A DNA stretch of 17,954 nt from Gracilaria caudata. Its lineage: Eukaryota > Rhodophyta > Florideophyceae > Gracilariales > Gracilariaceae. The position numbers were made by a program, and so were the translations under genes. Of this stretch, positions 1 through 7,645 are shown piece after piece (positions within the stretch are counted from its first letter, which is position 1; each line of letters starts with the position of its first letter). The DNA lies in contig JASCIV010000505.1 in NCBI GenBank assembly GCA_030374735.1, forward strand, positions 1-17,954. Direction: 5' to 3'. The notes under the pieces are model-generated. The model did no database searches and was not told where the DNA came from. It saw nothing but the letters and a program-made list of their open reading frames with translations.

Positions 1-2
1 TT

Positions 3-1103
3 TCTCTACCAGGTGCCATTCGCGCAGGACTGGGTGCACTGGGGTTCGTTCTCCCCGCCCCGCGCGGAGAAGAAACCGTGAAGGATTTCATCACGCGTCA
101 TCTTGGGCGCGAAGTGTTCGAAAAGATGATTGATCCATTCGTGAGCGGTGTATACGCCGGAGACCCATCCAAACTAGCCATGCAATCTGCATTCAAGAAG
201 ATCTTTGCGCTTACAAAGCTCGGCGGCACGCAAGGAATTCTAGAGGGGGGTATCATCAGAATTGGCCAGAAGAAGAGAGAGCGCGAGCAAAATCCGCCAG
301 ACGAGGACCTACCCAAATGGAAAGGCGGCGCATTAGGAAGTTTTCGGGATGGATTGGCGATGTTACCGAACGCGATTCGCAGCCAACTGGGCGATAAGAT
401 CAGGCTTGAGTGGCGACTGGTGGACGTGACGCGCGCGGAGGATTCTCTGTACAAGGCCGTTTTTGATACACCTGAAGGGCGAAAAGAGATTTTGACGAAG
501 GCTATTGCAATGACCACACCTGCAAGTGTAGCCGCTTCCACGCTCAAGACGCTGGCACCGGAAGTGGCAGCTTTGGAAAAGGTGTACTACCCACCGGTGT
601 GGAGTGTAACGCTCGCGTATCCCAAGAGTGAGTTCAAGGAGCCTTTGCGAGGATTCGGAAACCTGATTCCGCGAAAGCTGGGAATCAGGACATTGGGTAC
701 TATATGGTCAAGTGTGCTGTTCCCCGGCAGGGCGCCCGATGATATGGAACTGCTTCTGTCGTACATAGGCGGAGCACGCGATCAGGGCATTAAGGAGCTG
801 AGCGAGGAAGAAGTGGTGCAGGCTGTCGACAAGGATGTGAAACGCATTTTGCTAAAGAGCGACTCGCAGGTGGAACCGGTTGTTGTTGGGGCGAGGAGAT
901 GGGAGCGAGCTATTCCGCAGTACAATGTCGGGCATCAACAGGTATTGGACACGGCTATGGAGGCTCTCAAAGACGACGAAGGTGTGTTCCTGGGAGGTAA
1001 TTACGTTCATGGCGTGGCGTTTGGTGACTGCGTGGCGTGGGGCGCGGACTACGCGCCGCTAATTGCAGAGTACGTGAATCGAATGGCAGCAGTGAACAAA
1101 TAG
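3..1103 (+). CDS. PPOX: Protoporphyrinogen oxidase (5'-partial)
   Basis: PPOX oxidises protoporphyrinogen IX to protoporphyrin IX with FAD, the last step shared by haem and chlorophyll synthesis, usually in plastid or mitochondrion. The frame is open from base 3, so the gene enters the window from the left and 366 C-terminal residues are visible. Codons before position 78 encode GAIRAGLGALGF and GEETVKDF, typical PPOX sequence, so the GTG at 78 is internal and not a start. Family landmarks seen are the block ending DPFVSGVYAGDPSKLAM, the PPVWSVTLAYP stretch, and a C-terminal FAD-binding segment GGNYVHGVAFGDC. The N-terminal Rossmann motif lies outside the window. The stop TAG is at 1101-1103, and the next gene converges on it with a 43-bp gap. 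No intron is seen. The family call is secure; the targeting is inferred because the N terminus is missing. Confidence 0.95.
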   Translation, partial: SLPGAIRAGLGALGFVLPAPRGEETVKDFITRHLGREVFEKMIDPFVSGVYAGDPSKLAMQSAFKKIFALTKLGGTQGILEGGIIRIGQKKREREQNPPDEDLPKWKGGALGSFRDGLAMLPNAIRSQLGDKIRLEWRLVDVTRAEDSLYKAVFDTPEGRKEILTKAIAMTTPASVAASTLKTLAPEVAALEKVYYPPVWSVTLAYPKSEFKEPLRGFGNLIPRKLGIRTLGTIWSSVLFPGRAPDDMELLLSYIGGARDQGIKELSEEEVVQAVDKDVKRILLKSDSQVEPVVVGARRWERAIPQYNVGHQQVLDTAMEALKDDEGVFLGGNYVHGVAFGDCVAWGADYAPLIAEYVNRMAAVNK

Positions 1104-1120
1104 ATGTATAAAGAAGAAGA

Positions 1121-1144
1121 GGCGGGGAGGGGGAGGGGAGGGGG
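1121..1144 (+). other. G-quadruplex-prone G-tract cluster between convergent genes
   Basis: Between the PPOX stop (1103) and the MoaA stop (1147) the plus strand carries four G runs of 4-5 bases separated by single A residues (1124-1127, 1129-1133, 1135-1138, 1140-1144), preceded by GG at 1121. This satisfies the usual G4 pattern with very short loops. It would be in the PPOX 3' UTR as G-rich RNA, and as a C-rich tract in the MoaA transcript. A role in 3'-end formation is inference. Confidence 0.7.
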
Positions 1145-1146
1145 TG

Positions 1147-2310
1147 TCAGCCGCCTATTCTGACCATACTGCGGTTGTCGGCGGCAGCAAGCGCAAACAT
1201 GTCGCTTTTGCCTCCCAAGGCGAAATGCTTGAGCTGCAAAGCGTCCCGCACGGCTTGCAAGAGTTGGTCATCGGAGGCTCCTTCTCGCATGAGGTCGCGC
1301 AACGAAAGCTCGTGCTCGCCAAACAGACAGGTCTTGAGCGCGCCGTCTGCGGTGACGCGCAGGCGGTTGCAGCCGGCGCAAAAATGGTCGCTCATGCTGG
1401 AGATGAAACCGATGCGGCCTGCAAACCCAGGAATGCGGTAGTACTTGGAGGTGTCGCTGGGATGAGTGGGCTCGTGTTGTAGACGGCCGTAGTGACGCGC
1501 CAGCGTCTGCAGCATGTGCGAGTAGGGCACGAAGGAAGCGTGACGCCACTCGTTGCCGTCGAACGGCATGTACTCGATAAAACGCACGTCCATCGCGTGA
1601 CGCTCCGTAAGCGCAGCGAACTGCGGCAGCGAGTGGTCGTTGACAGACGACATGACCACCACGTTGAGCTTGACAGCGAGCGTCGGCTCTTGTAACACAT
1701 CGTGCAACGCGCGAAGCACGCGCGCGTGCGCGGCGGGCGGACGACGAGTGAGCAGCGAAAAGGTGTGCGGACACAGCGAGTCGAGGCTGAGATTGACAGC
1801 GGACAGGCCCGCTTGCAGCAGCTGCGGCAGACGACGCGACAGAAGCACGCCGTTGGTGGTGATGGACACGGGCACGTGCGGCGACGCGGCGGCAATGATG
1901 CGCGGGAGATCGGGGCGCAGCAACGGCTCGCCGCCAGTGAGACGCAGCTTGGTGATGCCCGCGGAGCGGAACACGCGCAGCACGCGCAGCACTTCGTCGG
2001 TGTTGAGCAGCTGCGGGGACGGGGAGAAGGTGGCGTGCTCGGGCATGCAGTACGCGCAGCGGAGGTTGCAGCGGTCCGTCAGTGACAGCCGCAGATACGT
2101 GTGCTGCCGCCCGAACGAGTCGCGCAGCGGCGCCACCGCCGACGCCGCCGCCGTCGTCGTCGTCGTCGTCGTTTTGGTTGTTGTCTTTGTCGCCGCCGCC
2201 GCTACCGCTGCGTTCGTCGCCGCGCGACGCAGCCCACGCACCATCGCGCGAGTCTGTCTGCTTCTTGCGCGCGACGATGCACGGCCGGGAGCGCGCACAG
2301 CGCGCAGCAT
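1147..2310 (-). CDS. CNX2: GTP 3',8-cyclase, MoaA/CNX2/MOCS1A type
   Basis: This radical SAM enzyme converts GTP to 3',8-cyclo-GTP, the first step of molybdenum cofactor synthesis; in eukaryotes it acts in mitochondria. From the ATG at 2310 the protein has 387 residues. Seen are the SAM [4Fe-4S] motif C81-x3-C85-x2-C88, TGGEPLLR, the second cluster C311-x2-C314-x13-C328, and the terminal Gly-Gly (386-387) needed by this family. Residues 1-60 are rich in Arg and Ala with a Lys/Thr repeat, which fits a mitochondrial transit peptide. The open frame runs back to 2487, but only from a TTG; 2310 is the first ATG in that open stretch. An ATG at 2244 (Met23) is an alternative. The MoaC/MOCS1B partner is not fused here. 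The gene is head-to-head with the TBC gene and tail-to-tail with PPOX. Confidence 0.94.
   Translation of the reverse strand: MLRAVRAPGRASSRARSRQTRAMVRGLRRAATNAAVAAAATKTTTKTTTTTTTAAASAVAPLRDSFGRQHTYLRLSLTDRCNLRCAYCMPEHATFSPSPQLLNTDEVLRVLRVFRSAGITKLRLTGGEPLLRPDLPRIIAAASPHVPVSITTNGVLLSRRLPQLLQAGLSAVNLSLDSLCPHTFSLLTRRPPAAHARVLRALHDVLQEPTLAVKLNVVVMSSVNDHSLPQFAALTERHAMDVRFIEYMPFDGNEWRHASFVPYSHMLQTLARHYGRLQHEPTHPSDTSKYYRIPGFAGRIGFISSMSDHFCAGCNRLRVTADGALKTCLFGEHELSLRDLMREGASDDQLLQAVRDALQLKHFALGGKSDMFALAAADNRSMVRIGG
2137..2172 (+). repeat. Trinucleotide repeat in the MoaA transit region
   Basis: The tract changes from GCC/CCG units to six GTC units. On the coding (minus) strand it reads as the Thr/Lys and Ala low-complexity segment just before the catalytic domain of the MoaA protein. 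Replication slippage here would change the transit-peptide linker length in steps of one residue without breaking the frame. Confidence 0.75.
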
Positions 2311-2507
2311 TAGGAGCGCGTGAGCTGCAGAACGAGCAATGTAAGCAGGACGCGGTGTAAGCCAGGCGCGCCGCGTGGCACACGCGGGCGCGCGCGCGCG
2401 CGCGCGCGTGAAGAAAACGCGCGGCACAGCGCGTTGCAGGGCACGGCGATGCGTCGACGCGGCGTGTGCGAGCAGGAACGTTGGCAATCGCCGCGTCAGC
2501 CGCAGTG
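2311..2507. promoter_or_regulatory. Head-to-head intergenic region with alternating CG tract
   Basis: Only 197 bp separate the ATG of the MoaA gene (2310, minus) from the ATG of the TBC gene (2508, plus), so both promoters and 5' UTRs must lie here unless either transcript starts inside the other gene. The region is very GC-rich. Bases 2388-2410 are a strict alternating purine-pyrimidine run (about ten CG units, ending TG), which is classic Z-DNA-forming sequence. No TATA box was seen. Promoter function is inferred from gene arrangement. Confidence 0.55.
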
Positions 2508-5180
2508 ATGGCCACCGCCACCGCTCTCTCGCCGTCCGTTCCGCTGCGCGCGTCGCGCGCGTCCGTGCTGCGCGCGCCGCCGTCCGGCTCGTCGCACATG
2601 AGCGTCGGCGCCGTCGCGTGCGCGCCCGACTGGGTCGCCGCCGTGGCCGAGACGCTGGCGCATGTGCCCGTCGATGAGCCGCAGCCGCCGCTGCATTGCG
2701 CGCTGCAGCGCATTCGACGCGCGCGCGCAGACGAGCTGTCGGCGCTGACGGGCATGCCGTTGCAGCGCGAGTTGCTGGCGATGCTGAAGACCAGCGCGGA
2801 CTCCTCGCTCACCGTGCCGCTGCTCATGGCCATGCATGCGTTGTGCGCGCTCGCGTCGTTTCGCTCGTCGCTGGTGGCTGCGGGCGGGCTGCCGCTGCTG
2901 GTGTCGTTTCTGCCGCGTCAGCCGGAAGCTGTGGACAGCCCGGACAGGGTCGTCGACTTTGCCGCCTTCCAACAACACAAGCGTTCCAGCCGCGGGCTGC
3001 CCGATGCGCCTGCCATCGCCGCCCTGCGCGTGGTGGCAAAACTGTTGGTTTGCTGTCCGCCGGCGTGCGCGCACGCGTTGTCGGCCGGTGCCTTGCAGCC
3101 GCTTGCGAACGCCGCTGCCCCAGAACAGCCCTTGGACATTCGTCTACGCGCCGCCGCCGCGCTCGCCGCCGTTGGCGCCTGGTCCGGACCGCGCAAAGCC
3201 GTGCAGATTGTGGAGACGCCCGGCGTCGTCACCGCTATGTGCGCCGTTCTGGAAGATACTGAGCAACGAATTCCGCCCGATTTGCGCTCCGCTACCATCG
3301 ACGCCTTGGTGGCCATGAGTCATCGCGGTCACGCGCGAAGAATTCTGCAGCGATACGGATGTGACGAGAAGATAACCCTGGCCGCTAGACATGCTACACT
3401 TAGCGGCGATTACACAGCCGCGGCGAAGAGCACCGTTGCTGCCGGACAGCTTACGGGGCGCAGCATTGATGAGTATGGCTTTTTTGTCGATGCTGAGAAA
3501 CGCCCCAGCATTCCCAACGCCGACGATGCTGAGCCGCACCAATCGCAGTCCGCCTTGTCCAACATTGCGCACAAGATGATGCACGAACCCTACACTTCGG
3601 TCGATGAGCTTAACGGACTGGAGCAAATTGTCAGCGATGACGCCCAACAAAATTTACCGCACTTCTCCTCCAGTCAACCTAATTCCGCCTCATCGCAACT
3701 GTCTGCACCCGATGAGATAGCGCCTGCAAACTCTGCCTCTCCGTCCCCATCTTCTGAGCGTGTGCCGTCCGCGCTCGCCTCCATGACTGCTGCTGCGCAA
3801 CCGTCTTCGCTGCCGCAGCCGGTTTTTGATGAGTCCGAACTTGCGTCGCAGTCAGTGGATGACGTCTCGGCCACTGCGCTTGAGGAGCAGCCGACCACTT
3901 CCAGTCCGCGTCGCAGCGCCAACTTTGCTGACCCGGACTTTGACAAGTTGCGAAGTGCGGACGAGTTGAGTGCGGCTGAACCACAGGGGGCGCTTTCGGG
4001 CGATGGGCGCTCTGCTTCTCGTTCGGGAGCAAACAGTACTATTTCGCCTTTGCTGATGTTCTCCTCGGCCACTGAGGAAGCTGCGAAGCGGGATGCTGCC
4101 AATGGGCCGCTGCAGAAGACTAACAGTCAGATTACGAGAGAAAGTGAGCATGAACGTATCTGGAGGGAGGTCATGGAGCACAGGCCGGAGATGCTCCAAA
4201 GAGAGCGAGGCCGATCGAGTCGCGTCGTCGCTTATCGCGAACTGGCCCTCGTACCGGTTCCGCCCGCCATGAGGAGGAGGCTGTGGCCGATTCTTCTCGA
4301 TACCAAGTCTCTGCGAGAGTCGAGACCTGGTCTGTACCACAAGCTTTGCAAGGCTGGTGAGGGTGACTTGCTGCCGGATGATATCGAGCATACCATTCAG
4401 GCAGATGTTACTAGGACCATGCCTTCACATTCCCTCTTCTGGTCGGGCGGCGCGCAGGTTGGCGTTCAATCTCTGCGCTCTATTTTGCGTGCGTATGCGC
4501 GATATGTACCTACCGTCGGCTACTGCCAGGGCATGTCTTCCATCGCGGCTGTGTTTCTTATGAATGCCGTTGATGAGGAAGAAGCGTTTCTCATGTTTGC
4601 ACAGTTCATGAGTCGCTTTCAATACAAAAAGGTTTTCGCTCCGGGTTTTCCATTAATGCTTCAGTGGATTTCCGAACTGAAGCCCCTGGTTGCTCACTAC
4701 ATGCCTCAACTTAATTTGCGACTTGAGCGCGAGAATGTGTCGCTCGAACTCTATGCGGATAAATGGCTCATAACCGCATTGTCTCATAACTTTCCCCACC
4801 GTCACTTACTGCGCGTTTGGGATCTCATGTTTCTTGGAGGCTCGCCGAAGATTATTCTCAAGGCGTGCCTAGCCGTACTCAAGCAGTGCGAGAGTCGTCT
4901 CATGAAGATGGACTTTGAAACCATGATGCCGTTCTTGCAAAGAGGATTTGCAGAACCCGATGCTGGCGTCTTGGACGCCAAGGATCCTGAACCTTTTGTC
5001 GCCATGATGCGTGAATTCCGCTTCATGCGTGACATTCCCAAGTCGCAACTGGAGGCAAGTCAGGCAGTCGCCGCCTCCGCTGCTCAGCCTCCGCGACAAG
5101 AACCACAGCAAGCTCCCCAAGAACGAAAGTCTGCTCTTTGTTGTCTCCCGTGTTTCAAACGATCTGCCACTCTTGACTAG
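2508..5180 (+). CDS. Rab GTPase-activating protein, ARM-like + TBC domain
   Basis: TBC proteins switch off Rab GTPases by supplying an Arg and a Gln finger to GTP hydrolysis, and so control membrane traffic. The open frame begins at a GTG (2466), but the first ATG is 2508, giving 890 residues in one exon. Residues about 95-290 form ARM/HEAT-like helical repeats (for example LVAAGGLPLLVSFL near 122). A DEYGFFV motif, common upstream of TBC domains, is at 321. Residues about 330-555 are Ser/Ala/Pro-rich and probably disordered. The TBC domain runs from about 588 to 830, with the Arg-finger motif I630-x2-D633-x2-R636 and the Gln-finger YCQG (Q674); both are intact, so GAP activity is expected. 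The C terminus has CCLPC next to basic residues, a possible palmitoylation site. The Rab target cannot be read from sequence. Confidence 0.93.
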   Translation: MATATALSPSVPLRASRASVLRAPPSGSSHMSVGAVACAPDWVAAVAETLAHVPVDEPQPPLHCALQRIRRARADELSALTGMPLQRELLAMLKTSADSSLTVPLLMAMHALCALASFRSSLVAAGGLPLLVSFLPRQPEAVDSPDRVVDFAAFQQHKRSSRGLPDAPAIAALRVVAKLLVCCPPACAHALSAGALQPLANAAAPEQPLDIRLRAAAALAAVGAWSGPRKAVQIVETPGVVTAMCAVLEDTEQRIPPDLRSATIDALVAMSHRGHARRILQRYGCDEKITLAARHATLSGDYTAAAKSTVAAGQLTGRSIDEYGFFVDAEKRPSIPNADDAEPHQSQSALSNIAHKMMHEPYTSVDELNGLEQIVSDDAQQNLPHFSSSQPNSASSQLSAPDEIAPANSASPSPSSERVPSALASMTAAAQPSSLPQPVFDESELASQSVDDVSATALEEQPTTSSPRRSANFADPDFDKLRSADELSAAEPQGALSGDGRSASRSGANSTISPLLMFSSATEEAAKRDAANGPLQKTNSQITRESEHERIWREVMEHRPEMLQRERGRSSRVVAYRELALVPVPPAMRRRLWPILLDTKSLRESRPGLYHKLCKAGEGDLLPDDIEHTIQADVTRTMPSHSLFWSGGAQVGVQSLRSILRAYARYVPTVGYCQGMSSIAAVFLMNAVDEEEAFLMFAQFMSRFQYKKVFAPGFPLMLQWISELKPLVAHYMPQLNLRLERENVSLELYADKWLITALSHNFPHRHLLRVWDLMFLGGSPKIILKACLAVLKQCESRLMKMDFETMMPFLQRGFAEPDAGVLDAKDPEPFVAMMREFRFMRDIPKSQLEASQAVAASAAQPPRQEPQQAPQERKSALCCLPCFKRSATLD

Positions 5181-6868
5181 CTCCTCGTCGGTGGCATGGC
5201 GTGCTGCTCCTGTTTCCCCGGTGTCTGTTTCCGTTCTGTTTTTGGCTTTTGCAATCCTACTTTCGCTTGTTTTTCTTGTATTGTTGCCTCTTTCGATCGT
5301 TCTCTTGTATACTTTTTTCTATTGCTTCCTCCATCGTTTTGTTCTTTTTTTCGAGTACTAGTTCATCCATCTGACTTAGAACAACATTCAACCTCAAGTT
5401 TGGCCATAGTGTTCGCACTCATGCGCTGTCGAAATTGCCTCCCGTTTCGGCCAGATCCAAGTTTCTATTAAAGACAAAGAAGACTTGCAAACATTCCCGG
5501 AGATATATTTAATCTGTGGGGCCTTGAAAACGTTCTTTCCCTCTCTCTTCTACAGATGCACTAGATTAACATGTAGAGCGTTTTTGAGAGAAACGCTCTC
5601 TCACTGAAAAGGCCATTTGAAAACATTAGGCAAAGGCCATACTTTCACAAGTATACATGGGGCACATCCCATCACCGCATCCTCTTAAATCATGCATTCT
5701 TGATAAGAGGTTGGTGTGCTCCTCTAAACCAAGTGTACTGTACGCTACTATTCACTTTCTCTTGCGATGTCTGAAGGGACAGCATCAGGACGAATCGTGT
5801 TTCCGTGTAGATGAGATTATAGGAAAACGCCTGATAGGGTTGGCCTACCCTGTGTAAACGAATGTTTCTTTGGACAGAAAAGCTCTACACTACTCGCAAT
5901 TAGGCTAGTGCACTCATAAAAGAGAGAGAGGATGGAAAACGTTAGGATTCTCGAGAAGGGCTGCGGGTCATGAAAATCGATTAGGTACCACAAACAACCA
6001 CAAAAGCCCATGTGGGCATCTCCTGACGACTCGAGTACACGAACAACCTTGATCATCCGAAGACACTTAGATCTTTAAGATCCGTGACCTTGACAACACT
6101 CGAACACTGTACCCGTGAGATTAGCCGAAATGTAGCAAGAGAACAGAAACAGCTCTCCGTCCCCGCCACCATTACTAACCGATGATTCCTGAATACAACA
6201 GTTCTGTTCCCCTGACAATCTCCGACTCTTTAGCCAAGGAGATAAGCACACAGAAATTGATGCACCCGTCGTATGGTAATGGTTGAACTGTAACAAAAGC
6301 TCCTACTATGCTCTTCATTATGCATGATTGCAGGATGCACTTTGTTCATGTGCAAATACAAGCGCTCGAACCAGGCGTGCATACGAAGTTTTGCGCTTTC
6401 GCCCCTGGGAAGAACGCCCTCTCAGCCATTCCTGTTTGACCGCACAGGATGCCGAGAACTGTAAAACACCCACAAATACCAAGTGATACTGGATTCGTGT
6501 GCTGGCTTGAAGAGGAAGAAGTGCCGAATGTAATGAGTGTTAAGATACCCTATTCGTCGCTAAAGCCACAGCAATGCGTCCGGCACTTCGAACAGCCCAC
6601 TCGATTAAGGATAGGTTCAATGTACCCGTCTTGCGCATATATTCAAAGAAATATAGAACAGTGAACCAAATTACGAAGCATTGTGAGAGAAAGAAAGTGA
6701 TATATGCATGAAGAAGAAACGATATGTACATTTCACAGTGAAAACTTCTCGAGGTTTGACGTTCCGCATTGAGATTCGTAACTGAACAGCACAAGTTGCG
6801 TTCTAAAGAACCAAGTATAAATAGAAAGACAGAGATCCGCTCAGAACAAATCCTTACACAGGCATAGC
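5181..6868. other. Intergenic region, no recognisable gene
   Basis: This stretch holds only short, unconvincing open frames. It starts with a T-rich tract (about 5220-5350) that fits the TBC gene's 3' UTR; an ATTAAA poly(A)-like hexamer lies at 5466-5471. A strong hairpin sits at 5575-5599. Base composition falls clearly below that of 1-5180. No tRNA or other RNA gene was recognised. Part near 6868 must be the 3' UTR of the rhomboid gene on the minus strand. Confidence 0.6.
5575..5599. repeat. Inverted repeat, 9-bp stem with 7-nt loop
   Basis: AGAGCGTTT (5575-5583) and AAACGCTCT (5591-5599) are perfect reverse complements around the loop TTGAGAG. The hairpin lies about 395 bp downstream of the TBC stop codon. 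It could fold in the 3' UTR RNA or mark the end of a small element; nothing else supports either reading. Confidence 0.6.
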
Positions 6869-7645
6869 TCAATCATAACGCCAGACTGGTCTTCTGGAGG
6901 CTCGTCTCTGTCTCATTAAACCCATTGTCCTTGCAAACTTGAGATAAGTATAACCAGCTAGTATTCCACACAAGTGTCCAAGAAAACTGACCTGGGGAGC
7001 AGAGAGTGAGGCTAAGATTAGCTCGGCCCATACGGCCTGCTTCGGAAGGCTAAAATTGAACATGTCTTCGGTATGATCTGCATACACTTCGTCTGAGTTC
7101 ACCAGCACCTTCAATCCAAAGATGACCCCAGAAAATCCTACGCAACAGTTGTACATTAACGATTGATCTATTCTACTTTCGGATGCAATGACGGCGATAA
7201 GAACGTACATCGCGGACGATGACAGCATGAGATACACGATAACAACAAAAAGTTGTACAGAACCAAGTACGGCTTCCAAAACGGCTCCCTTGTACAGAAA
7301 ACTTGTCAGATTGAATACCAAATGCAAACTGTCCGCATGCACTAGAGTGGAAAGGACAATGCGGTATAATTCGCCACTATAAGAGACTATTCTCCCTGGA
7401 ATCAAGCATGCTGTACGAATCGCAGTCCAGTGAAGAGCGTCGTCGTATAAACCTCGAAACTCTCTCGGAATCTGAACGAAGATGGGAAGGTATGGGAGGA
7501 GGAAAATTGCAGCATTTAAAACCAAGAAAAACAGAGTAGTTGGAGGCTTGCGTTCTAGAGCCATGATCTGAGCTATTAGGTTGTACGCGATTCCCATCGC
7601 GTAAGTGTCCTCGAAGGTTGGACGGTGAGTGCGACGACGATTCAT
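6869..7645 (-). CDS. Rhomboid intramembrane serine protease, RHBDL4/RHBDD1-like
   Basis: Rhomboids cut membrane proteins inside the bilayer with a Ser-His dyad; the RHBDL4 group works in the ER and takes part in membrane-protein degradation. The protein has 258 residues from an ATG at 7645. Seen are the oxyanion motif H108-LVF-N112, the nucleophile motif GFSG (S172) followed by VIFGLKVL, and the catalytic His in SFLGHLCG (H224). Several hydrophobic segments (about 36-58, 98-113, 128-153, 164-184, 205-237) fit six membrane helices, with a basic C-terminal tail. GFSGVIFGLKV, WAEL and SFLGHL point to the RHBDL4/plant RBL13-15 branch rather than mitochondrial PARL. No ubiquitin-interacting motif is seen in the short tail, unlike animal RHBDL4. 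No intron is needed. The gene stands alone between long noncoding flanks. Confidence 0.9.
   Translation of the reverse strand: MNRRRTHRPTFEDTYAMGIAYNLIAQIMALERKPPTTLFFLVLNAAIFLLPYLPIFVQIPREFRGLYDDALHWTAIRTACLIPGRIVSYSGELYRIVLSTLVHADSLHLVFNLTSFLYKGAVLEAVLGSVQLFVVIVYLMLSSSAMYVLIAVIASESRIDQSLMYNCCVGFSGVIFGLKVLVNSDEVYADHTEDMFNFSLPKQAVWAELILASLSAPQVSFLGHLCGILAGYTYLKFARTMGLMRQRRASRRPVWRYD

Noticed and set aside
2311..2487. N-terminal extension of the MoaA frame to 2487
   Set aside because: It begins at TTG, crosses the CG tract and translates to Arg/Ala low complexity; the ATG at 2310 is the better start.
2466..2507. GTG start for the TBC gene
   Set aside because: A nuclear eukaryotic gene should start at ATG; the first in-frame ATG is 2508.
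1268..2833. 521-codon open frame on the minus strand, antisense to the TBC gene and overlapping MoaA
   Set aside because: Its translation is dominated by Arg, Ala, His and Ser, typical of a GC-rich shadow frame, and it shares DNA with the clearly real MoaA frame.
6360..6385. Possible tRNA T-arm (rc of TCGAACC) and similar motifs near 8094, 10018 and 16060
   Set aside because: The flanking bases do not form the 5-bp T stem, and no acceptor or anticodon arm could be found.
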